Assembly: GCF_007858255.1 (NCBI RefSeq)
Contig: NZ_VFEU01000007.1
Span: 62,001-126,000 of the forward strand
Source of the DNA: Pseudomonas rhodesiae
Lineage (GTDB): Bacteria; Pseudomonadota; Gammaproteobacteria; Pseudomonadales; Pseudomonadaceae
Direction: 5' to 3'
Length of the DNA: 64,000 nt
Position numbers and translations under genes: made by a program. A model generated the notes under the pieces. The model made no database searches. It worked only from the letters and a program-made list of their open reading frames with translations, and was not told the origin of the DNA. This document shows positions 8,820 to 17,941 of the stretch, in pieces; the first letter of the stretch is position 1; the number at the start of each line of letters is the position of its first letter.

Positions 8820-9484
8820 GTGTGTTCGCCTTGCTGGTCGCCCGCGAAGCGCGCTTGCTGTGCCGCCGCCCGGCTGAATTGGCCAACCCGCTGGTGTTCT
8901 TTGCCATCGTGATTGCGCTGTTCCCGCTGGCGGTCGGTCCCGAGACTAAACTGTTGCAAACCTTGTCGCCGGGACTGGTGTGGGTAGCGGCGCTTTTGTC
9001 CGTCCTGCTCTCGCTGGACGGGCTGTTTCGCAGTGATTTCGAAGACGGTTCTCTGGAACAGTGGGTCCTTTCGTCGCACCCCCTGCCACTTCTGGTGTTG
9101 GCCAAGGTACTGGCACACTGGGCTTTTTCCGGCTTGGCGCTAGTCTTGCTCTCGCCGCTGCTGGCGATGATGCTGGGTTTGCCCGTCGAATGCCTGCCGA
9201 TCCTGCTGCTGAGCCTGTTGCTCGGTACGCCGGTCCTCAGCCTGCTGGGGGCGGTGGGCGCGGCGCTGACAGTAGGTTTGAAGCGCGGCGGGCTGTTGCT
9301 GGCGCTATTGATCCTACCGTTGTACATCCCGGTATTGATCCTCGGCAGCGGTGCCTTGCAAGCCGCGCTCATGGGCATGCCGGCAACCGGTTACCTGCTG
9401 TGGCTTGGCAGCCTGACCGCCCTGGCGGTAACCCTGACACCTTTTGCGATAGCCGCCGGCCTGAAGATCAGCGTCGGCGAATAA
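8816..9484 (+). CDS. ccmB: Heme exporter membrane protein CcmB
   Basis: The 222-residue inner-membrane permease has six predicted hydrophobic segments and the family features [19 protein letters not shown] and [18 protein letters not shown]. It partners CcmA in the ABC-type complex that acts on holo-CcmE. The ATG overlaps the ccmA stop. Confidence 0.92.
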   Translation: MSVFALLVAREARLLCRRPAELANPLVFFAIVIALFPLAVGPETKLLQTLSPGLVWVAALLSVLLSLDGLFRSDFEDGSLEQWVLSSHPLPLLVLAKVLAHWAFSGLALVLLSPLLAMMLGLPVECLPILLLSLLLGTPVLSLLGAVGAALTVGLKRGGLLLALLILPLYIPVLILGSGALQAALMGMPATGYLLWLGSLTALAVTLTPFAIAAGLKISVGE

Positions 9485-9569
9485 TGAGGTCTGGCCGGGC
9501 GTTATGCCTTCGCCAGTAAAGACCCTAAGCTGCTTGCCACTACAAGCGGTAACCGTGACGGAAACAGCA

Positions 9570-10325
9570 ATGAACTGGACCTGGTTTCACAAGCTCGGCT
9601 CGCCTAAATGGTTTTATGGCATCAGCGGTAAATTGCTGCCGTGGTTGAGCCTCTTCGCCGCAGTGCTGATCGGCATCGGCCTGGTCTGGGGCCTGGCCTT
9701 CGCGCCGCCGGACTACCAGCAAGGCAATAGCTTTCGCATCATCTATATCCACGTGCCCACCGCGCTGCTGGCCCAGTCCTGCTACGTGATGCTGGCGGTG
9801 TGCGGCATTGTCGGGCTGGTATGGAAGATGAAACTGGCCGACGTGGCCCTGCAATGCGCCGCGCCCATCGGCGCGTGGATGACCGCCGTGGCGCTGGTTA
9901 CCGGCGCCATCTGGGGCAAACCCACCTGGGGCTCGTGGTGGGTGTGGGATGCACGACTGACGTCTATGTTGATCCTGCTGTTTCTGTACTTCGGTCTGAT
10001 TGCGCTGGGCAATGCGATCAGCAATCGTGACAGCGCCGCCAAGGCCTGCGCGGTACTGGCCATCGTCGGTGTGATCAATATTCCGATCATCAAGTACTCG
10101 GTGGAGTGGTGGAACACCCTGCACCAGGGCGCCACCTTCACCCTCACGGAAAAACCGGCGATGCCCGTGGAAATGTGGGCGCCGCTGCTGTTGATGGTGC
10201 TGGGGTTCTATTGTTTCTTCGGCGCGGTGCTGCTGATGCGCATGCGCCTTGAAGTGCTCAAGCGCGAGGCCCGCGCCAGTTGGGTCAAGGCCGAAGTGCA
10301 AAGCTGCCTGGGGGCGCGGGGATGA
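9570..10325 (+). CDS. ccmC: Heme-handling protein CcmC
   Basis: The 251-residue, six-segment membrane protein has the periplasmic WWD domain [13 protein letters not shown] at residues 120-132 and flanking histidines (H61 and one in the HQGATFTL loop). It loads heme onto CcmE. The start at ATG 9570 gives [10 protein letters not shown]; 85 bases separate it from ccmB, the largest gap inside the operon. Its TGA overlaps the ccmD ATG. Confidence 0.93.
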   Translation: MNWTWFHKLGSPKWFYGISGKLLPWLSLFAAVLIGIGLVWGLAFAPPDYQQGNSFRIIYIHVPTALLAQSCYVMLAVCGIVGLVWKMKLADVALQCAAPIGAWMTAVALVTGAIWGKPTWGSWWVWDARLTSMLILLFLYFGLIALGNAISNRDSAAKACAVLAIVGVINIPIIKYSVEWWNTLHQGATFTLTEKPAMPVEMWAPLLLMVLGFYCFFGAVLLMRMRLEVLKREARASWVKAEVQSCLGARG

Positions 10326-10498
10326 GTTTCAGTTCTTTCGGCGATTTTCTCGCCATGGGCCATCACGGCCTGTATGTCTGGACGGCCTATGGCATCTGCC
10401 TGGCGGTGCTGGCCCTCAACGTCGTCGCGCCGATCCTGGCGCGCAAGCGTTACCTGCAACAAGAGGCGCGTCGTCTGCGCCGGGAGACCGATAAGTGA
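10322..10498 (+). CDS. ccmD: Small membrane protein CcmD
   Basis: The 58-residue protein has a single membrane helix ([22 protein letters not shown]) and a basic, Arg-rich tail, as in CcmD. It is required to release holo-CcmE from the CcmABC complex. It overlaps both neighbours by 4 bases, consistent with translational coupling along ccmC-ccmD-ccmE. Confidence 0.9.
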   Translation: MSFSSFGDFLAMGHHGLYVWTAYGICLAVLALNVVAPILARKRYLQQEARRLRRETDK

Positions 10499-10950
10499 AT
10501 CCGCTGCGTAGAAGGCGTCTGTTGATCATCCTTGCCATCCTGGTGGGCGTCGGCATTGCCGTGGGCCTGGCCTTGAGCGCCTTGCAGCAGAACATCAACC
10601 TGTTTTACACGCCGACCCAGATCGCCAATGGCGAAGCGCCGCTGGACACACGCATCCGTGCCGGCGGAATGGTGGAGAAAGGCTCGCTGAAGCGTTCCGG
10701 CGATTCCCTGGACGTCACCTTCGTGGTCACCGACTTCAACAAGGCCGTGACCATCACCTACCGCGGCATCCTCCCGGACCTGTTCCGCGAAGGCCAGGGC
10801 ATCGTCGCCCTGGGCAAACTCAACGCCGACGGCGTGGTGGTGGCCGATGAAGTGCTGGCCAAGCACGATGAAAAGTACATGCCGCCGGAAGTCACCAAAG
10901 CCTTGAAAGACAGCGGCCAGTCCGCCCCTGCACCCGCGAAGGAGGGCTAA
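10495..10950 (+). CDS. ccmE: Periplasmic heme chaperone CcmE
   Basis: The 151-residue membrane-anchored chaperone has an N-terminal basic segment and one helix, then a beta-barrel OB-fold domain. The covalent heme-binding histidine is H124 in the LAKHDEKY motif, with Y128 as the axial ligand. It ferries heme from CcmC to CcmF. The GTG start at 10495 overlaps ccmD. Confidence 0.94.
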   Translation: MNPLRRRRLLIILAILVGVGIAVGLALSALQQNINLFYTPTQIANGEAPLDTRIRAGGMVEKGSLKRSGDSLDVTFVVTDFNKAVTITYRGILPDLFREGQGIVALGKLNADGVVVADEVLAKHDEKYMPPEVTKALKDSGQSAPAPAKEG

Positions 10951-10953
10951 GCC

Positions 10954-12942
10954 ATGACGTCCGCACTGTTTATTCCCGAGCTGGGCCAGTTGGCGATGAT
11001 CCTCGCGCTGTGCCTGGCGATCGTTCAGGCCGTGGTGCCGTTGCTCGGTGCCTGGCGCGGCGATCGTCTGTGGATGAGCCTGGCGCAGCCGGCTGCCTGG
11101 GGGCAGTTTGCGTTCCTGCTGTTCGCCTTCGGTTGCCTGACGTACGCCTTTATGACCGACGATTTTTCCGTCGCCTATGTCGCCAATAACTCCAACAGCG
11201 CACTGCCTTGGTACTACAAGTTCAGCGCCGTGTGGGGCGCCCACGAAGGTTCATTGCTGCTGTGGGCGCTGATCCTCGGCGGCTGGACCTTCGCGGTGTC
11301 GGTGTTTTCCCGGCAGTTACCGCAAATCATGCTGGCCCGCGTGCTGGCCGTGATGGGCATGATCAGCATCGGCTTCCTGCTGTTCCTGATCATCACCTCC
11401 AACCCGTTCAGCCGTATCCTGCCGCAGGTTCCGGCGGACGGTCATGACCTCAACCCGTTGTTGCAGGACATCGGCCTGATCGTACACCCACCGATGCTTT
11501 ATATGGGCTACGTGGGGTTCTCCGTGGCCTTCGCCTTTGCCATCGCCGCCTTGCTTGGCGGGCGGCTGGATGCGGCGTGGGCACGCTGGTCGCGGCCGTG
11601 GACCATCGTCGCCTGGGCTTTCCTCGGCATTGGCATCACCCTTGGTTCGTGGTGGGCCTACTACGAACTTGGCTGGGGCGGCTGGTGGTTCTGGGACCCG
11701 GTGGAAAACGCCTCGTTCATGCCATGGCTGGTAGGCACTGCGCTGATTCACTCCCTGGCGGTCACCGAAAAACGCGGTGTGTTCAAGAGCTGGACCGTGC
11801 TGCTGGCCATTGCGGCCTTTTCCCTCAGCCTGCTGGGCACCTTCCTTGTGCGTTCAGGCGTACTGACTTCGGTGCACGCGTTTGCGTCCGACCCGGCGCG
11901 CGGCATCTTCATCCTGATATTCCTGCTGTTCGTGGTCGGTGGTTCGCTGACCCTGTTCGCCCTGCGCGCGCCGGTGGTCAAGAGCCAGGTGGGCTTCAAC
12001 CTGTGGTCGCGGGAAACCCTGCTGCTGGGCAATAACCTGGTGCTGGTGGTGGCCGCGTCGATGATCCTGCTCGGCACGTTGTACCCGCTGGTGCTGGATG
12101 CGTTGAGCGGCGCCAAGCTGTCCGTGGGTCCACCGTATTTCAACGCCTTGTTTATCCCGTTGATGGGCTTGTTAATGGTGGTGATGGCGGTCGGCGTATT
12201 GGTGCGCTGGAAAGACACCCCGGTGAAATGGTTACTCGGCATGTTGATGCCGGTGTTGCTGGGCAGCGTGGCCCTCGCCGTGATCGCGGGTATCGCCTAC
12301 GGCGACTTCAACTGGGCGGTGCTGGCCACGTTCCTGCTGGCAGCCTGGGTGCTGCTGGCCGGCGTGCGCGACATCGTCGACAAAACCCGCCACAAAGGCC
12401 TGATCAAAGGGTTGCCGACGTTGACCCGCAGCTACTGGGGCATGCAGATCGCGCACCTGGGCATTGCCGTGTGCGCCCTCGGCGTAGTGCTTTCCAGCCA
12501 GAACAGCGCCGAGCGCGACTTGCGCCTGGCACCGGGCGAATCCATGGACCTGGCCGGATACCACTTTATTTTCGAAGGCGCCAAGCACTTCGAAGGGCCG
12601 AACTTCACGTCAGACAAAGGCACCGTGCGCGTCGTCCGAAACGGCAAGGAAATCGCCGTGCTGCACCCGGAAAAACGCCTCTACACCGTGCAGAGTTCGA
12701 TGATGACCGAGGCCGGTATCGACGCCGGTTTCACTCGCGACCTCTACGTGGCCCTGGGTGAACCGCTGGGCGAGGGAGCGTGGGCGGTGCGCGTGCACGT
12801 CAAGCCGTTCGTGCGCTGGATCTGGTTCGGCGGCCTGCTCACCGGTTTCGGTGGTTTGCTGGCAGCACTGGACCGGCGTTATCGAGTCAAGGTCAAAAGC
12901 CGCGTGCGTGAAGCGCTCGGCCTGCAAGGAGCGGCGGTATGA
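10954..12942 (+). CDS. ccmF: Cytochrome c heme lyase subunit CcmF
   Basis: The 662-residue polytopic protein carries the WWD signature GWGGWWFWDPVENASFMPWL at about residues 232-251 and a large C-terminal periplasmic loop before the last helix. Together with CcmH and CcmI it attaches heme to the CXXCH cysteines of apocytochrome c. Three bases separate it from ccmE and it overlaps ccmG by 4 bases. Confidence 0.94.
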   Translation: MTSALFIPELGQLAMILALCLAIVQAVVPLLGAWRGDRLWMSLAQPAAWGQFAFLLFAFGCLTYAFMTDDFSVAYVANNSNSALPWYYKFSAVWGAHEGSLLLWALILGGWTFAVSVFSRQLPQIMLARVLAVMGMISIGFLLFLIITSNPFSRILPQVPADGHDLNPLLQDIGLIVHPPMLYMGYVGFSVAFAFAIAALLGGRLDAAWARWSRPWTIVAWAFLGIGITLGSWWAYYELGWGGWWFWDPVENASFMPWLVGTALIHSLAVTEKRGVFKSWTVLLAIAAFSLSLLGTFLVRSGVLTSVHAFASDPARGIFILIFLLFVVGGSLTLFALRAPVVKSQVGFNLWSRETLLLGNNLVLVVAASMILLGTLYPLVLDALSGAKLSVGPPYFNALFIPLMGLLMVVMAVGVLVRWKDTPVKWLLGMLMPVLLGSVALAVIAGIAYGDFNWAVLATFLLAAWVLLAGVRDIVDKTRHKGLIKGLPTLTRSYWGMQIAHLGIAVCALGVVLSSQNSAERDLRLAPGESMDLAGYHFIFEGAKHFEGPNFTSDKGTVRVVRNGKEIAVLHPEKRLYTVQSSMMTEAGIDAGFTRDLYVALGEPLGEGAWAVRVHVKPFVRWIWFGGLLTGFGGLLAALDRRYRVKVKSRVREALGLQGAAV

Positions 12943-13475
12943 AGCGTTGGTTAATGGTGTTGCCGCTGGCGGCGTTTCTGGTGGTGGCGGTCTTCCTGTA
13001 TCGCGGCTTGTACCTGGACCCGGCCGAACTGCCCTCGGCGATGATCGGCAAGCCGTTCCCGGAATTTTCCCTGCCTACCGTGCAGGGCGATAAAACCCTT
13101 ACCCGTGCCGACCTGCTGGGTAAGCCAGCGCTGGTCAACGTGTGGGGCACCTGGTGCATCTCATGCCGCGTGGAACATCCGGTGCTGAACAAACTGGCCG
13201 AGCGCGGCGTGGTCATCTACGGCATCAATTATAAGGATGACAACGCGGCGGCGCTTAAATGGCTGGCCGAGTTCCACAACCCGTACCAATTGGACATCCG
13301 CGACGAAGACGGCAATCTCGGCCTGAACCTGGGCGTCTACGGCGCCCCGGAAACCTTCTTCATCGATGCCAAGGGCGTGATCCGCGACAAGTACGTCGGG
13401 GTGATCGACGAAGTGGTATGGCGCGAGCAATTGGCCGCCAAGTACCAGGCGCTGGTTGATGAGGCCAAGCCATGA
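12939..13475 (+). CDS. ccmG: Thiol:disulfide interchange protein CcmG/DsbE
   Basis: The 178-residue membrane-anchored thioredoxin-fold protein has its active site at C73-I-S-C76 in WGTWCISCRVEH. It keeps apocytochrome c cysteines or CcmH reduced. The CISC centre differs from the more usual CPT/SC of this family, but the flanking WG-W and the YGAPETFFID segment are typical. Overlaps both neighbours by 4 bases. Confidence 0.92.
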   Translation: MKRWLMVLPLAAFLVVAVFLYRGLYLDPAELPSAMIGKPFPEFSLPTVQGDKTLTRADLLGKPALVNVWGTWCISCRVEHPVLNKLAERGVVIYGINYKDDNAAALKWLAEFHNPYQLDIRDEDGNLGLNLGVYGAPETFFIDAKGVIRDKYVGVIDEVVWREQLAAKYQALVDEAKP

Positions 13476-13945
13476 AGCGCCTGTTAGCCGCTGCCGTACT
13501 GGCACTGGGCTTGGCCGGCGTGGCCCACGCCGCCATCGACACCTATGAGTTCGCCAATGACGCCGAGCGTGAGCGTTTTCGCGACCTGACCAAAGAACTG
13601 CGCTGCCCTAAATGCCAGAACCAGGACATTGCCGACTCCAACGCGCCCATCGCCGCTGACCTGCGCAAAGAGATCTTCCGCATGTTGGGGGAGGGCAAGG
13701 ACAACCAGCAGATCATCGACTTCATGGTCGACCGCTACGGTGACTTTGTGCGTTACAAACCGGCGCTGACCGGCAAGACCGCGCTGCTCTGGTTTGGCCC
13801 CGCCGCGCTGTTGCTGACCGGTGTGGTGGTAATGGCTGTGATCGTCCGCCGTCGCCGCGCCGCGCCCACCGATGGCTCCGACGCGCTATCCCCTCAAGAG
13901 CGCCAACGTCTCGACCACTTGCTGGACAAAACCTCTGATGATTGA
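13472..13945 (+). CDS. ccmH: Cytochrome c maturation protein CcmH
   Basis: The 157-residue protein has a signal peptide (cleavage after AHA), the reactive LRCPKCQNQ motif (C45, C48), the following helical bundle and a C-terminal membrane helix. It reduces or binds apocytochrome c before heme ligation by CcmF. It is the short, CcmH-only form; the TPR part is encoded separately by the next gene. Confidence 0.93.
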   Translation: MKRLLAAAVLALGLAGVAHAAIDTYEFANDAERERFRDLTKELRCPKCQNQDIADSNAPIAADLRKEIFRMLGEGKDNQQIIDFMVDRYGDFVRYKPALTGKTALLWFGPAALLLTGVVVMAVIVRRRRAAPTDGSDALSPQERQRLDHLLDKTSDD

Positions 13946-15131
13946 TTTCTGGCTCGCAGCAGGCTTGCTGCTTCTGGTTGCCCTGAGTTTTCTGTTGATC
14001 CCTGTGTTACGCGGCCGCCGTGCCCAGCGCGAGGAGGATCGCACCGCACTGAATGTGGCGCTCTACCAAGAGCGCGTGGCCGAACTGCAAACCCAGCAGG
14101 CCGAAGGCGTGCTCGACGCCGCGCAACTCGACACCGGCCGCGCCGAAGCCGCTCGCGAATTGCTGGCCGACACCGAAGGCGTGGAAGCCCCCCGCGAATC
14201 GCGTCTGGGTAAACCGCTGCCGTTGCTGGCCGCGTTTCTGGTGCCGATTCTGGGCCTGGGCTTGTACCTGCACTTTGGTGCCAGCGACAAGGTGGAACTG
14301 ACCCGCGAATTCTCCCAGCCGCCGGTGTCGCTGCAAGACATGACCCAGCGTTTGGAGCGCGCCGCCGCCGCCCAGCCGGATTCGGCCGAAGGCCTGTACT
14401 TCCTCGGTCGCGCCTACATGGCCCAGGATCGCTCCGCCGATGCGGCCAAGGTCTTCGAGCGCGCCGTGGCCCTGGCCGGTCGCCAGCCGGAACTGCTCGG
14501 CCAGTGGGCCCAGGCCCAGTATTTTGCCGACAACAAACAATGGTCGCCGAAGATCCAGGCATTGACGGACGAGGCGTTGAAGCTCGACCCGAAAGAAGTC
14601 ACCAGCCTCGGCTTGCTCGGCATCGCCGCGTTTGAAGGCGAGCGCTATCAGGACGCTATCGACTACTGGGGGCGTCTACTCGCGCAACTGCCGCCGGAAG
14701 ACAATTCCCGCGTCGCGCTGCAAGGCGGCATCGACCGCGCCACGCAAAAACTCAAGGAAAGTGGCGGCACCGTCGCCCAGGCGCCTAAGGCGGCAACCTT
14801 GAAAGTGCGCGTGGATGTGTCCGCTGACGTAAAGGCCAAGGCCCTGCCAGGCGACAGTGTGTTTATCTTCGCCCGTGCCGTGAGTGGCCCGCCGGCGCCG
14901 TTGGCGGCCAAGCGCGTCACCGTGGCCGAGTTGCCGATCACCGTCGAACTGGGCGATGCCGACGCGATGATGCCGCAGTTGAAACTGTCCAACTTCCCCG
15001 AAGTCCAACTGGTTGCGCGCATATCCCGGGCTGGTCAACCGACCGCCGGCGAGTGGATCGGCCGCAGCCAACCCCTGGCCAGCTCCACCACTGCGTTGCA
15101 GCAGCTGACCATCGACAGTCCGGACAAGTAA
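13938..15131 (+). CDS. ccmI: Apocytochrome c chaperone CcmI (CycH)
   Basis: The 397-residue protein has two N-terminal membrane helices separated by a cytoplasmic loop, then a periplasmic TPR region ([26 protein letters not shown]) and a C-terminal beta domain. It presents apocytochrome c to CcmH/CcmF. The ATG at 13938 overlaps ccmH by 8 bases. It completes the ccmA-I operon. Confidence 0.92.
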   Translation: MIDFWLAAGLLLLVALSFLLIPVLRGRRAQREEDRTALNVALYQERVAELQTQQAEGVLDAAQLDTGRAEAARELLADTEGVEAPRESRLGKPLPLLAAFLVPILGLGLYLHFGASDKVELTREFSQPPVSLQDMTQRLERAAAAQPDSAEGLYFLGRAYMAQDRSADAAKVFERAVALAGRQPELLGQWAQAQYFADNKQWSPKIQALTDEALKLDPKEVTSLGLLGIAAFEGERYQDAIDYWGRLLAQLPPEDNSRVALQGGIDRATQKLKESGGTVAQAPKAATLKVRVDVSADVKAKALPGDSVFIFARAVSGPPAPLAAKRVTVAELPITVELGDADAMMPQLKLSNFPEVQLVARISRAGQPTAGEWIGRSQPLASSTTALQQLTIDSPDK

Positions 15132-15145
15132 TTCGAGGAAACGCC

Positions 15146-15541
15146 ATGACCGCATTCGCACGTATCACCTTGCTCAGCCTGGTATTGGGCCTGAGCGCTT
15201 GTGCGGTCCACCGGCCACCGCCTGCGCCGACCGGCCCGACCATCCCGCCGTCGGGCCCATCGACCCAGCCCAGCACCAAACCGTCCGGCCCGGTAACCCC
15301 GCCGCCAAAGCCGCTGCCAAGCAAGTCCCCGACCTTCGCCCCACCACCGGGCGCCGCCAGCCACTGGGACGGCAAGATGCAGGTGTATGTGCTGGACGAA
15401 CAACCCGACACCTTCTACCGCCAGCGCACCTACTACCGCTGGAGCAACGGCTGGAGCCGCTCCATCAGCCCCAACGGGCCATGGGAGGAGACGGACGTGC
15501 ACGGCGTGCCGCCGGGGTTGAGTAAGCAATACGCGCAGTGA
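15146..15541 (+). CDS. Pro-rich lipoprotein, last gene of the ccm operon
   Basis: The 131-residue protein has a signal peptide and lipobox LSAC (Cys at residue 19). About 55 residues of Pro/Ser/Thr-rich linker follow, then a compact C-terminal domain (MQVYVLDEQPDTFYRQRTYYRWSNGW) of unknown function. The ATG at 15146 has GAGG upstream and follows ccmI by 14 bases, so it is co-transcribed. The last 15 codons and the terminator that follows have a diverged second copy 2.2 kb downstream (17711-17768 and 17895-17936). Confidence 0.82.
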   Translation: MTAFARITLLSLVLGLSACAVHRPPPAPTGPTIPPSGPSTQPSTKPSGPVTPPPKPLPSKSPTFAPPPGAASHWDGKMQVYVLDEQPDTFYRQRTYYRWSNGWSRSISPNGPWEETDVHGVPPGLSKQYAQ

Positions 15542-15542
15542 C

Positions 15543-15572
15543 AAAAGGCGACCTTTGGGGTCGCCTTTTTCT
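15543..15572 (+). terminator. Rho-independent terminator of the ccm operon
   Basis: An 11-bp stem (AAAAGGCGACC / GGTCGCCTTTT) with loop TTTGG is followed by a T-run. It lies directly after the lipoprotein stop. Confidence 0.88.
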
Positions 15573-15602
15573 TGTCTGCGAAATTTGTTCTTCCAAACAC
15601 AC

Positions 15603-16057
15603 TGCCCCATCCACACTATTTCCTTATCCATCACGTTAGGAGCCACTTTCGCTGCGTTACTTGACACCTGCCTGCAGCTTTGCCGTGCAAGTATTCGACC
15701 CAGTGATACGCAATCGCCGATTCCAGAAGCGCGCTGCCACTGTTCAGGTCGTTTCGGTGCCGAAGCAGGGAGCGTTAGATGGAATCTTTCTTAAGTTTTA
15801 TATGATGTAGGAAAAATCACTCTCAATAACGAGAAAATTCTTTCAGTATCCTTCGTTGTTGGATGTAAGTGAATAGTTTTAATTAAACTATGTTTATTAG
15901 TTGGTGCTAAGCGACGAAGGCTCTAGTTTGGGGGTTTTGACTTTTTTTGAGCTGGATTGTTTTTATGAGTTGACAAAATTGAAAGTCGGTAAATAATTTG
16001 TGCGTAATGCTTTTGCAAGCAGACTGAAATCCATTTCATAAAAATAGGGATAAAGTC
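15603..16057. other. AT-rich leader of the inserted cassette
   Basis: About 455 bases without a credible gene. Composition drops sharply from about 180 bases past the ccm terminator, with long A/T tracts from 15780. It contains a 7-base inverted repeat (CCTTCGT at about 15849 and ACGAAGG at about 15914) and the promoter for the oxidase gene near its right end. A short open frame in the first half has no ribosome-binding site or protein character. Confidence 0.6.
15970..15998 (+). promoter_or_regulatory. Promoter of the oxidase-rubredoxin-exporter cassette
   Basis: A consensus -35 TTGACA (15970-15975) is followed after 17 bases by ATAATT (15993-15998). It lies 60 bases upstream of the oxidase start and would give a leader of about 50 bases. 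No other strong sigma-70 site was seen nearby. Confidence 0.65.
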
Positions 16058-16870
16058 ATGAATGTTGAAAGTACTAAAGGTCTCGGATTAAGTGCAGGAT
16101 TAGGTCGCGATGAAATATATAGGGTTTGCGAGGCTGGCTATAATGAAGTTGCTAATAAAATAGTGCATCACCCTGCTATGAGTGAACTTGAGAAGTTTGG
16201 CGGAATTATTTTTTCTAGACCGTTGTCACGTCCAGAAATGGCGTTGTTCTTCGCAACTATATGGGCTTTTTTCAAGGACGTTCCAGCGGGGATTGTCGCA
16301 TTGGCTGCGCGTGTTACAGATGAGTGGATCAAAGAAGATATGTGGAATGGTACTGCTAAAGCAGCCCATATCCTTTACGCCTCTGTGGATGAATACGGTC
16401 TGCATCAACACAGCAAACATATGCTGCCAACCCATCATCAGATGTTCAAGCAGCTTACCACTCATCTAGGACTCTCAGACACCGAACTGTTTAATCCGCA
16501 GTACATTCTGCCTGAAGGTACCGCAATGGGAAACAACACCCATCGAATGTATCGATCAGAGTATTTAGGTGAGGCGTTGGGGTTTCATTTGGCTTCTGAA
16601 ATGACCTCCTCGCGAGAGTTTCAGATTTTTCTGAAAGGATTCCAAAAGTACGCCGAAGAGTACGGGTTAGTCGATGAGGATGATCCCGTCTTAGCATTCT
16701 TCGCCATTCATTGCGAGGTAGAACCTATGCACGTCGCAACCGGTCGGGAAATAATGATCTCATACTTGGAAAAGCATCCAAATATTGCTCCACAAGCCAT
16801 GCGCGGAGCGCTGGCGTTTATGGACGGTTTTGAGCAAATGTTTGCCGCGTTAAATCGTCGGCTTGCCTGA
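16058..16870 (+). CDS. Heme-oxygenase-like iron oxidase/oxygenase (HDO superfamily)
   Basis: The 270-residue soluble helical protein fits the heme-oxygenase-like diiron (HDO) superfamily, which includes UndA, BesC and CADD. Candidate iron ligands are in register: E112 in DEYG, H126/H127 in the following THHQMF helix, E172 and H177 in LGEALGFH, and H218-x3-E222-x2-H225 in HCEVEPMH. The usual Asp of the HxxxDxxH motif is Glu here. Superfamily members activate O2 on small carboxylates, amino acids or amines; the substrate is unknown. The gene has AT-rich codon use unlike its neighbours and heads an operon with a rubredoxin and a LysE-type exporter, which suggests an electron supply and an exported amino-acid-like product. 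Confidence 0.82.
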   Translation: MNVESTKGLGLSAGLGRDEIYRVCEAGYNEVANKIVHHPAMSELEKFGGIIFSRPLSRPEMALFFATIWAFFKDVPAGIVALAARVTDEWIKEDMWNGTAKAAHILYASVDEYGLHQHSKHMLPTHHQMFKQLTTHLGLSDTELFNPQYILPEGTAMGNNTHRMYRSEYLGEALGFHLASEMTSSREFQIFLKGFQKYAEEYGLVDEDDPVLAFFAIHCEVEPMHVATGREIMISYLEKHPNIAPQAMRGALAFMDGFEQMFAALNRRLA

Positions 16871-16894
16871 AATTATGAAGCGAGGGTTGCTAAT

Positions 16895-17062
16895 ATGGAT
16901 AAATCCTATGAGTGTCAGATTTGTCACTATCTATATTCGGAGAGCACTGGTGAACCCTTAATGAATATAGTGCCAGGTACGGCCTGGGATGAGATAGGGG
17001 ATGAGTTTCGTTGCCCGCACTGTCAGGCAACGAAAAAAGTGTTTATTGAGGTTCGGGGTTAG
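16895..17062 (+). CDS. Rubredoxin
   Basis: A 55-residue protein with both iron-binding loops of rubredoxin: YECQIC (C7, C10) and FRCPHC (C40, C43), with the intervening VPGTAWDEIGDEF segment that is diagnostic for the family. It binds one Fe(SCys)4 and carries single electrons. The ATG at 16895 follows a GAGGG site. It lies 24 bases after the oxidase gene and its TAG abuts the ATG of the exporter gene, so it is probably the electron donor for the oxidase. Confidence 0.92.
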   Translation: MDKSYECQICHYLYSESTGEPLMNIVPGTAWDEIGDEFRCPHCQATKKVFIEVRG

Positions 17063-17656
17063 ATGGGGGACTTTGTGAGCTCCACCGCATTCGCTGTGGT
17101 GCTCTCTATAAGCTTTGGCCCAATAGCGCTAATGATAATTAGGCAAACTATTGCGCGCGGATTTGTCAGCGCATTGCCTGGGGCCTTAGGTGCGGCAGTT
17201 GCAGATACTATCTTTGCAGCTGTCGCATTTTCCGGATTACAGACAATTAAAATGTTTTGGATTGCCCATGAGCAGATACTGAGCTGGATAGGAGTCGCCT
17301 ATCTATTTTTTCTAGGCGCTATTATCTTTGGAAAGCGTATATCGTTGACCCGACTCAATAAGTCAGCGGGATTTATTCCGGTGTTCTTGTTGACCTTGAC
17401 CAATCCCCTCACCATCGTAACCATCTCGTCTTATGCGCTCGCCAGAGGGGCGCTATTTGAAGGCATCGAATTTTATCTGAGCCTGGCTGGGTTTCTGGTG
17501 GGCTCATTTGTAGGTCAGATGGTGTATGTGGCAGGTGGCAGCATCATTAGGACCAAGTTGATTGATCATTCCGATTTCAACATGATCAATCGTATCAGTG
17601 GCGTGCTACTCATTGGTTTTGCGGTATGGCAAGGGCGTTCTCTGCTTGTAACGTGA
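17063..17656 (+). CDS. LysE/RhtB-type amino-acid exporter
   Basis: The 197-residue protein has six hydrophobic segments. The N-terminal pattern ISFGPIALMIIRQTIARGFVSALPGALGAAVAD matches the LysE/RhtB signature (GPxxxxxxxxxxxxGxxxxxxxxxGxxxGD-like), as does the LTLTNPLTIV segment in the middle. The family exports amino acids or close analogues with proton exchange. It is the third gene of the AT-rich cassette and starts immediately after the rubredoxin stop codon. Confidence 0.85.
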   Translation: MGDFVSSTAFAVVLSISFGPIALMIIRQTIARGFVSALPGALGAAVADTIFAAVAFSGLQTIKMFWIAHEQILSWIGVAYLFFLGAIIFGKRISLTRLNKSAGFIPVFLLTLTNPLTIVTISSYALARGALFEGIEFYLSLAGFLVGSFVGQMVYVAGGSIIRTKLIDHSDFNMINRISGVLLIGFAVWQGRSLLVT

Positions 17657-17710
17657 TATATGAAAAAGCTCTTCTGGTCATTTTTTTCGATATCAAAAGC
17701 CTACTTGCAA

Positions 17711-17768
17711 GGCGTGCCTCTGGGGTTGAGTAAGGAGTACGCGCAGTGACAAAGGCGACCTTCGGGTC
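17711..17768 (+). pseudogene. Diverged copy of the lipoprotein 3' end and left terminator arm
   Basis: This stretch repeats the last codons of the Pro-rich lipoprotein (VPLGLSKEYAQ-stop), its stop context and the left arm of its terminator (AAAGGCGACC TTCG), with several substitutions relative to 15499-15558. Homology resumes after the small inserted element at 17895-17936 with the right terminator arm and about 35 further bases. It has no start and is a remnant. It marks the right boundary of the AT-rich cassette. Confidence 0.82.
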
Positions 17769-17894
17769 AATGCCACTCAGTTAAGGCTAGATGGGCACTG
17801 ACAAAAAAATCAGTGCCAATGATTCCGGAGCTCTTCAAGACAGCCCTGTGCAGAAAGTAACTAATTGAGCTTTAACTGGTTGGCATTACCTCAA
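17769..17894. mobile_element. MITE-like element inside the duplicated terminator
   Basis: A 126-base segment separates the two arms of the duplicated terminator. Its ends contain near-perfect inverted repeats: AATGCCACTCAGTTAA at 17769-17784 and TTAACTGGTTGGCATT at 17872-17887 (14 of 16 paired). The pentamer GGGTC flanks it on both sides (17764-17768 and 17895-17899), as expected for a target duplication. Removing the element and one GGGTC restores a terminator hairpin (AAAGGCGACC-TTCG-GGTCGCCTTTTT). Inside is a second hairpin, GGCACTGA / TCAGTGCC, around an A7 loop. There is no coding capacity. The parent transposon is not identified. Confidence 0.7.
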
Positions 17895-17941
17895 GGGTCG
17901 CCTTTTTATCTTGAAATCCATTCCTCCAAGCACCTGAAATC

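Noticed and set aside
15555..15794. Short open frame at the left edge of the AT-rich region
   Set aside because: It starts inside the ccm terminator, has no ribosome-binding site and its translation has no domain or composition typical of a real protein.
15541..17768. Duplicated terminator considered as phage or integrase attachment sites
   Set aside because: No integrase, tRNA end or phage gene is present and the copies are diverged; homologous replacement explains the structure better.
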